Of a stretch of DNA of 64,000 nt, positions 57,100 through 64,000 are shown piece by piece. The stretch lies in contig JAZHRO010000013.1 in the NCBI GenBank assembly GCA_037157565.1, positions 114,590,001 to 114,654,000 of the forward strand, in the 5' to 3' direction. How positions within the stretch are numbered: the stretch's first letter is position 1; each line of letters opens with the position of its first letter. Made by a program: the position numbers and the translations under genes. The notes beneath the pieces were generated by a model. It did not search any database and was not told where the DNA came from. It saw only the letters and a list, made by a program, of their open reading frames with translations. Origin of the DNA: Thalassia testudinum. Its lineage: Eukaryota; Streptophyta; Magnoliopsida; Alismatales; Hydrocharitaceae.

Positions 57100-58991
57100 T
57101 CAGCCAAGCGGGAAATGTGATGGAGAGGGGATAGTCAAATCAGCAGAGTTTTGTAAGACAAGCACCTTGATTAAGAGCCTGGTTGGTCCAACCAGGTGCT
57201 TGTTCAGATCGACAGGCTGATGATGCAGCTCAAACCCAATCAATCTGGTGGGTTGATAGATGTAGATCAAAAGGTGTTGAACCCACCATATACTATGAAG
57301 CTCAGATGGATGTGAAAGTGTGAATGCAGGGTTTGGTTGAGTCGAATCAGCCTGGTCAAGATAGGGACCCGTAGAATAATGAGTGCTTGATGCGGGAACC
57401 CTACAGGGGTGATCAGAGAATGATGGAGCATGGTATGTAGTCTGATCAGTGTTCCAAATCTGATGTGGAAATGCAATAGGCTCGGTGAGAGGTGAATCTG
57501 AATAGAAATTCAGTCCGGTTGCGGGTCGGGGTTGGGAAGAGGTTTTGATAAGTTCTGTGTGTGCGGACGAGATGGCAACTGTGTATGAGGGCTCTTCTAG
57601 AAAGGAATGACAGGTGGTTTTCTGTAGAGAGTCCTCTGGGTAACTATCAAATGCCTGAAGAGTGTCTGTAGGATGAAGGAAATCTGAATTGAGAAAAGAC
57701 TTGAATTCTGGGTTGCAATCACTCTTGGCATTTTCTGTTTTTGGTTCCTGAGGATCGAAAAAGAATGATTCTGTGTTATCAGTGATCTCAGGAACCAGGA
57801 CCTCAGAGTCGGAGTCAGAGTCATGTGGACTGAGGTGGTAGATTGGCCTGGTGTGTTCAGGAAGGAGAGTCTCTCCGCAATTATAGTCAGATCTGAAGTT
57901 GTCGGAGAGTTTGCGAAAATGAGATTCATGATTATGAATTCCACCGCAGCATAAATCATCAGATGTGGAATCAGCAGCCTGACTGGGTTCTAGCCTACAC
58001 GTCAATTCTGGGCTTAAAAAGGTGTTCTGTCTAGGCTCAAGCTCCAAGCTGGTAGGATAGGACCAATTGAAACCCTGCTCATCCAACTCCTCAGTTTCTG
58101 TATCATAAATTGGCATGTTTTCTGAAAAATCGATCAGATTTCTTGAGGATGTTGGAGAGGGATATTCATCGAATAGAGGCCCGGAATCATATTCTGTAAA
58201 AATTTGGTCTTTATCATATGGGGCCTGATAATCTTCCCAATAAGTTTCAGATCTAGGTTCTAGGTTTAGATGTGAGTAGAATTGCTAGAACCTAAGTCCG
58301 AATAACCTTCGAGGGCCACCTTATCAAAATAAGGGGCGGAATTTATACCCTCAAAAGGTTCAGTTCTGATCTCATTATTGTAGGAGTTTTGGAATTCTAG
58401 GCTTGGCAATTCATGGTCTAAGTTTGGCTCATCATTGTGTTCTCCTGCAATATCCCAACCTAATTCAATGTTGTCTTCTATTTGGGTTGGGATTCTACAA
58501 CCACTTTGTGCCTCAGTCCTGAGATCTGGGAAATTGGGTTGTTCCTTAATACTGTTCCAAGATGGTTCATCCTCTGTTTCTGGTATATATGGGTATTTCT
58601 GGTTGATAATTTGTTCTAGTGATCTCATCATTTCTACCCGTTTTATAAGGGCATCTTGGTGTTGTTCCCAAAGTACAGGATTTATCAAGCATTGAAGGTA
58701 TTCAGATTGGTGTAATTTTTCTATCTCAATGTATCCTGTCATGAGCGTATCTCGGGTTGATCCTTTTGTAATTTCTGTCAACAAAATTTGGGCACAGTTT
58801 ATGATGAAAGCTGTGGTTGTTGGGACATCAACCTGAATGTTTTCTATTGGTGTTGAGGGTTTACATTTGATTTCATAGAATTCAAGGGCATCCTCTATCA
58901 TTTTATCTTTCATGGTTCTCTGATATTCAGGTTTCTTGAATGGTAGTCTTAAATGGTGTGGCTGCATCTTTGAATCAGGTGGTGGAATCAA
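57100..58991 (-). pseudogene. Acidic gag-position ORF of K (one frameshift)
   Basis: Function unknown. The minus-strand ATG at 58991 opens 241 codons to 58266. A single-base shift near 58270-58300 leads into a second frame that runs without a stop to 57100, so the ancestral product was about 630 residues. The N-terminal third is helical and basic-to-neutral (LRLPFKKPEYQRTMKDKM, LIKRVEMMRSLEQIINQKY). The rest is rich in Asp, Glu, Ser, Pro and Tyr (HYLSPHDSDSDSE-like, EVLVPEITDNTESFFFD). It occupies the same place as the L and G ORFs, but I see no convincing residue-level alignment to them, only similar composition. No CCHC, protease or RT motif. With one lesion it is the best preserved ORF in the window. 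Confidence 0.7.
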
Positions 58992-59070
58992 GATATAGAA
59001 TCGAAGTTTGAATCAAGATGGAAGAAGGGGACTTTGTTCAGAATCAGAGGAAAAGGGGCTATGTGGAAGG

Positions 59071-59127
59071 TTTCTGCAAAAACAAGGGAGCCGAGGCTTA
59101 GCCTCGGCTCCCTTGTTTTTGCAGAAA
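59071..59127 (-). repeat. Perfect 27-bp-arm hairpin in the K leader
   Basis: Arms 59071-59097 and 59101-59127 are exact reverse complements with the 3-nt loop TTA. The core is GAGCCGAGGC/GCCTCGGCTC, flanked by AACAAGG/CCTTGTT. It lies 80-136 nt upstream of the K ORF start codon, in the transcribed leader. Confidence 0.9.
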
Positions 59128-60096
59128 GCCTAGGGGAGAGTGAATTTATAAAGGAGGTTTCAAGGACCTCCTACCAAACACTGAAGGATTGGATGAGATA
59201 AGCAGGTGCTGGACCCAATCAAGACACCCAAAAATTGTTGGGTGACTATAGAGGTGCGGGGCAGATGGACCCCTTGATCAAAAAGATCGTCCACCTGAGA
59301 ATTACCTGGGCAGCCAGAGAGGGTGAGTCCCGCGAAGATCCCTACACGGTAGAGCGTCCCCACGGGTTACAGGGTTTCCCCCACCCGACCTCTCTTGTCA
59401 CTGCGGTTCCAGGTAGACCGGAATGGGGATCTTGACCTCTTAAGTCTTCCTCTTTTACTTTAAGATCAAGGTGCTTAAGGTTCCACTTGAACTTTTAAGT
59501 ATTTTGGGTGAAAAAGTGACCTAATTTTAAGGTTGGTTGACCCAAGGGATCAACTTCACCTCTTGTTCCTTTGAGAGCTTTTGGGTTCTTTCTTTTAAGG
59601 TTCAAATGGATTTAAGAGCCTGATTTGCTTAGGGTTCCTCTTGTATTGATCTTTTCAAACAAGGTTTAGGTACACCTCTTTTTGGAAAGATCTTTTCTTT
59701 ATTAATAGAAGGTGTGTCTCTAAAAACCCTAGCTTTTCAATTCTTGAGTTGGCTCTAGTTGGTCCATTCCAGTTGCCTCAAAAATGTAGTATCTAGGGCT
59801 CAATCAAGAAGGTTTTATCCCTAGTTACCTTAGTTGAATGGATAGTTAAGCATGTGTTGAAATGAAACTTAGGCAACTCTGATGAATTACTATGTATGAT
59901 GCAGGTAGCCCTAAGTTGATTTTTCTTTTTGTTCCTTTTCAGATTTTAAGGGAGTTAAGAAAGGGCTAATGTGGATTACCTGTTTAGTGGAGTGTTTGAT
60001 GTGCGGCTGCTCTTCTCATTTTTACCTGCACATAAGAGAGAGAAAAAGATTAGCAGTTTCTTAAAAGAAATTCAAAACTTCTAGAATAGCCGTTGC
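59128..60096 (-). other. 5' leader of K
   Basis: About 1 kb of noncoding sequence between the primer site and the hairpin. TTATGTGCAGGTAAAAATG (about 60020-60040, minus) contains a donor-like GTAAAA. No domain found. Confidence 0.5.
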
Positions 60097-60114
60097 TCCC
60101 CGGCAACGGCGCCA
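60097..60114 (-). promoter_or_regulatory. Primer-binding site of K, perfect tRNA-Asp match
   Basis: Minus strand TGGCGCCGTTGCCGGGGA, the exact complement of the last 18 nt of plant tRNA-Asp including CCA, as I know that tRNA. Four bases from the LTR end. Confidence 0.93.
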
Positions 60115-60118
60115 AGAA

Positions 60119-62856
60119 TAATGGCGGTATGACTAGGTTTTGTTGTTTGTTACAGAAATGGTGTTGTAGTACAGATAGTCATTGCTACTATTACAATTTT
60201 ACTCGGAAATAAAAAGTTTTCCCGAGGTCGAACTCAGGGAGTAAACTATAACTCTAGAAGTACAACATTTCTATTACAAAAATGAGAGAGAGAGAGAGAA
60301 ATAGATAGATTGGTCTCTTGGCTTTTTCTTCTTCTCTTCTTTCTCTTGTCTTTGTCCTCTTCTTTTCCTTCTCTTTTCTTCAGTTCCTCTGTCTTCTTTC
60401 TTCTTCTGTTCTTTTGTTCTTCTTTTCTTTCTTTCTTTTCTGTTCTTCTTCTTCTTTGTTTCTCCTTCTGCGGCGCCTGTTCTTCTCTCCTTCTTCTTTC
60501 TCTTCTTCAAGGCGTCGTCTGATTTTTCAATCAGACAACTTAAGTAGCCTTGCTACAGTGTGTCCTCCTGCTTTTCTCTTCTGCGTCTTTATCTTCTTCT
60601 TCTTCTTCTTCTACTTTGCTTTGAGCAGCCAAGGCTTTTGGCTGCTTCTTTCCTTCTTTATCTTCTTCTTCCTCTTCTACGGTCTTCTTTCTGTTCTTCT
60701 TCTTCTCTTCCTGCACACTCACACAGCTTGGTCAGGGCAAAAACCTAACCCTACCCTCCCCCGCGTCTCTCTCTCTCCGATTTTGCTCGTGGGATCGCTC
60801 TCCCAGAGCTGCCGGGTATTCAGCTACGGGTCGCGCCCGGGTCCAGGCCCACCGGCGTGCGGTGGTGGGCGAGGAGTGCTGGTCGGGTATACGGGTCGGG
60901 CCAGGTCCGCGGGGGGTGGTCGCGGATGAGGCTGGGTAAGCGGGTGAGAGGGACCTCACCCCGTGTGACTGAGGCGATAAGCCTCAGTCACTTTTTTCAT
61001 TTATGCAGGTGCGCGGCTTTGCGTGCTTCCGAGGTGGGACTAAATGTCCCACCCAAATCGGCGCCTGCAGCTGAGGAATCTGCAGGCAATCGCAGCAGCA
61101 CGCGAGGCAGTCACCCCAGCTGCAGGCCTGGAGCGCTTCGCGGAGACACTCCGCGCAACCTGGGACCAGTGCCTGGGCGAGATCGGGGATGTAGCTGCAG
61201 GCGAAGAAGCTCCAGCTGCTCAGCAATGGCGGCGGAGTAGGGGTGACCTGAAATCAAGCATACGGCCTCTCGGCCTAGTCAGAAGGTGCAGGGAGCTTCG
61301 CCGAAGTGCGGCGAAGCTCGTGCGGGTGGTGGCAGGTCGTGGGATGGCATCTGGCGGTGGGGCTAGGTCGGACAACGACAGGAAAAATGGGTCTATTCAG
61401 TGGAATGTGGTGGTGCTGTGGAGCGGTAATGAGTGGGCGGAGGTTGCTCAGTGTGATGAGGCGGAGGTTCTGTGAGGGTTGGCGAGGCGTGTGGGGCTGC
61501 GGAGCGATGGGAGCGTCTCGCCGGAGGGTGGCCGGAGATGAGGGAGGTGATGGTGAACAGCGTCGGTCGAGGGGTTTTGGATGAAATAAAAATGCGGGGA
61601 ATGAAAGAGGGGATAGAGAAGACTAGATCTAACCTAACTAAAGGGACGAAGAGGCGGACGGCTGTAACTGCTGTCGCTGGAGAAGAAGATGCCCAGTGGG
61701 GGAGGACGACGACGACGACGGGGTTGAAGCAGCGCGCACGGGTATTGCGCGACGCGGAGGAGAATCAGGAAGAAGTCTCTGCCACTGGTTTTGTGGCAGA
61801 GCGAAGCGGAAAGGAAAGGGGGCTCGCCGGAGCTCGCTAGGTTTCCTGGTTGGGAAGGAGGAGAGGAATCTATGGTAGAATTCCGGCCAGGTCGAGCTAG
61901 TCTCTTCTGCAGGCGGAGGCGGCTTTTATAGAGGTGAAAGCGGAGAGGTTGGCGGAGAGAGGCGACGTGCATCCCTCGTCGGAGGACAGCTGGAGTAGGG
62001 ACCCATACCTTCCGGGCGTTCGTACGGAGGGTATGGGCTGCTGCAGAGATCATGGAGGTGTCCCTGCGACAACAGACGTCGCAGGGAACACCCGGTTGAC
62101 AGGGCAGAGGGCCTCCCTCACCTTGCGCGGCGCCATGCTCCGCGCAAAGTCGCCGGAGCATGGCGCTGCTCAGGGTTTGCAGGGAGGACCCAAATGCAAA
62201 GAACGATGAAGACTTAGGGCCAAAACGCGAGGGTTTCAAAAGTTGAGGGCCAAAAAGTAATAGATGAGGAGCAAAATGCAAAGTCAGTCAAGAAGGTCTC
62301 TTCTTAGGCTCAAGTTTTTATGCATGACTAAATGGGATCTAAGGGTTCTAATGGTGAATTTTATTTCTAGGTAAGACCTTGTTTGATCTGCAAATTTACA
62401 TAAAAACCCAAATTAAATCATTAATTGGGCATGGTTCTCAATGTAGGTCAAAATGGGTTCTTAAGGCCAAATTGAAGGTTCTAAACCCTAGAGATTATTT
62501 TTCTATGAATTTTAGAGGGTTTATTCGATTTTTACTTTACCTCGAACCTCGTGAATTGAAGTGGGTTTGTTTTAGGGTTACAGATTGTCATTTAATTCCT
62601 TGGAGTTGCTGTAGCCCTTATTGGATCAGATCATCCCACTTTCCTTCTTATTTGGTTTGTTTGACATGTGTTTGGACCCTGAATTACCCTGTTTGCAGAT
62701 TGTGTTGGTGAAATTGCATTTTTACCCCTTATGACTTATTTTCTTTTTGGACTCAGAATTCTCTGAGTTAAGCCTTTCTTTGAGTTATGTAGGAGCTTTT
62801 ATTCTCTGTATTAGGTCAAAATGAGCTAGTTATGGCTCATGATGAGGTTCTCATCA
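60119..62856 (-). repeat. 5' LTR of K
   Basis: 2738 bp, same order of features as the 3' LTR: hairpin 60965-60991, TATA box 61923-61931 (minus), T-arm-like motif 60221-60242 (minus). It has an extra 75 bp between two AGCTGCAGGC copies (61118-61127 and 61193-61202). Confidence 0.9.
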
Positions 62857-62857
62857 A

Positions 62858-63524
62858 TATGGCTGGCAAGTTATCGTGGGTAACAGCCCATAGGTAGGTT
62901 GTCCAGAGTCCAGTCACTGAACCTTTCTCTTTTTGCTGCCTTTAGGTAAATCTTAGACCAGGGAAGCCACCTACTTAAAAAAAAAAAATCAAAAAGAAAA
63001 GGAGAAAAGAAGAAAAGAAATAAGCCACATTTCGCCGCACGAGTATGGCTAGCAAGTTGTCGGTGGTAACAGCTCATCGACCGGTTGTCCAAAACCCAGC
63101 TCAATAAATGCATTGAGAAATCTCAAAACACTTAGGAAGAAGCGGAGAAGTAGAATAAACCGGGGAGATATATACTGGATTCACCCTTGTGTTGACTTCG
63201 TAAAAAAAATAAGAGTAGGGAGAAAGCTACCGGTTGTAAAGATACACCTTTAGGTAGAATTTTTTTTTAGGTCACCTAGAGGCATAAAAATCCGAAATCC
63301 GTTTTAACTGCCGGTCAACGAGTCTATCACATTCACAATAAGATGCTTAGAACTTAGGGTTCTCATCAAATCTTAGGTGAGTTGAATTGCCGCAGAAAGC
63401 CCTTCTTAAACCTTAAAACTTGAAAATCTAAAAAAAATTAGAAAAGGGGAAGAAAGAGAAAAAGAAATTTTCTTTGAATAAGGCGAGGGCTTGAGGCGGT
63501 TTGCATTTTGGTAGATACTCGGGC
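62858..63524 (+). other. 3' noncoding region of G, right part
   Basis: Two copies of the 56-nt motif TATGGCTGGCAAGTT... (62858-62913 and 63044-63099), the GGGAAGCCACCTACTT block with an A-run, and the right complementary arm (63482-63524). Same order as in L and H. Confidence 0.65.
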
Positions 63525-63649
63525 ACTGTTGTGTCGTTGAAAGTTTAGATCCTAGGTAGACATTTTCTTAATGATTGAAAATAACTCATGCCCAAATAAT
63601 CCAACCTGATTCTTCTATAAATAGCATATAGTTTTTGCTAGGGGCTAGC

Positions 63650-63667
63650 AAAAGATAGGCATGGGGG
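63650..63667 (+). promoter_or_regulatory. Polypurine tract of G
   Basis: AAAAGATAGGCATGGGGG just before the 3' LTR. Confidence 0.8.
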
Positions 63668-63669
63668 TA

Positions 63670-64000
63670 TGATGTAAATATCTTAAGTGGTGTAAAGATA
63701 GGCATGGGGGTATGATATAAACATGTTTACATCATACCCCCATGCCTATCTTTACACCACTTAAGATGTTTATTTATGCATGTTCTTAAGCATAGGATTG
63801 CATTGCGTGCTATAAATATTGCATGACATGCATCATCTTGCATTTAGAGTAGTTTGAATAAAATGGAGGTTAATTATCTCCTTTTATGTTCATGGATAGG
63901 GAAAAATTTTTATCGGGGTCCCGGATCAAGGATCCAACCGTATGGATGTGATCAGAGCGACGATTGGAGTTCAACGACTCCAAGATAGCCCAAATCAGAC
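63670..64000 (+). repeat. 3' LTR of G (partial), beginning with a palindromic duplication
   Basis: From about 63755 on it matches the 5' LTR from about 47771. Before that a 98-bp palindrome (63675-63772) contains an inverted copy of the polypurine tract. Cut by the window end. Confidence 0.8.
63675..63772. repeat. 98-bp near-perfect palindrome at the polypurine tract/LTR junction
   Basis: Arms of 49 bp centred between 63723 and 63724 (AAACA/TGTTT), with mismatches only at 63717/63730 and 63679/63768. The left arm contains GATAGGCATGGGGGTATGAT and the right arm its reverse complement. Confidence 0.92.

Larger units (their letters stand above)
52890..62856 (-). mobile_element. Non-autonomous LTR retrotransposon K, minus strand, nested in G
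   Basis: LTRs at 60119-62856 (5') and 52890-55553 (3'), both TGATGAGAACC...CCGCCATTA, so the ends are TG...TA. Perfect target duplication ATATG at 52885-52889 and 62857-62861; joining the flanks gives GGTGATATGGCTGGCAAG, the sequence seen intact in L and H. Perfect tRNA-Asp primer site, a polypurine tract at 55554-55578, and one ORF with no pol. The two LTRs differ at only a few percent of sites by eye, less than the other pairs here, so K is the youngest complete element in the window. Confidence 0.92.
47755..64000 (+). mobile_element. Non-autonomous Athila/Tat-like element G, 3' LTR cut by the window end
   Basis: 5' LTR 47755-49470, primer site 49474-49491, leader, acidic ORF 50631-52177, 3' noncoding region split by element K, terminal polypurine tract 63650-63667 and the first 331 bp of a 3' LTR. 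Close relative of L in ORF and noncoding layout. No protease, RT or integrase. Confidence 0.85.

Overview
This window is repeat-dense nuclear DNA from a flowering plant with a large, heterochromatic genome. I could not find any ordinary host gene, tRNA, rRNA or CRISPR array. The evidence for a plant is the combination of En/Spm (CACTA) DNA transposons carrying TNP2-type transposase, DUF4218/DUF4216-like and TNPA/Transposase_24-like genes, with Athila/Tat-type Ty3 LTR retrotransposons primed by tRNA-Asp and a SIRE-like Ty1/copia LTR. The species cannot be named from the sequence. Almost every reading frame is broken by stops and frameshifts, many of them of the CGA->TGA or CAG->TAG kind.

Left third (1-24780): a CACTA element (N) enters from the left with a TNPA-like gene (1-1042) and a long array of subterminal repeats built on the palindrome GACGTTTAAACGTC. 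A second CACTA element (M, 2601-24105, 3-bp target duplication CAT) is inserted inside that array. M carries a TNP2-type transposase gene and a TNPA-like gene. It has itself received two solo LTRs of one family (A, 2943-5026; B, 8519-10448) and a whole LTR retrotransposon (L, 11238-20025), which in turn holds a SIRE-like solo LTR (15467-17114). Removing B and L with one target-site copy each restores the TNP2 reading frame across both junctions.

Middle (24780-47754): a minus-strand Athila-like 5' LTR and leader (C), directly abutting the 5' LTR (D) of a plus-strand Athila element with a decayed gag. Its probable 3' LTR is E at 44203-45459. Between D and E lie two related minus-strand LTRs (H1, interrupted by H2), an Athila integrase C-terminus on the minus strand, a second SIRE-like solo LTR, an AGCT-rich solo LTR (J), and unclassified repeat sequence.

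Right third (47755-64000): element G (5' LTR 47755-49470, 3' LTR running off the window) carries element K (52890-62856, minus strand, perfect target duplication ATATG), which looks like the least diverged element here. L, G and K each carry one acidic open reading frame in the gag position and show no recognisable protease, reverse transcriptase or integrase, so they look non-autonomous and would need proteins from an Athila-type helper.

The most interesting signals are RNA-level features shared by otherwise diverged elements: (1) an LTR motif (core TGTTCGACCCGGGAC) upstream of every tRNA-Asp primer site, whose TCGACCCGGG core could pair with the T-arm of the tRNA-Asp primer itself; (2) a 3' noncoding region bounded by complementary arms and containing a duplicated 56-nt motif; (3) a perfect 27-bp-arm hairpin in the K leader; and (4) a 98-bp near-perfect palindrome at the polypurine tract/3' LTR junction of G.
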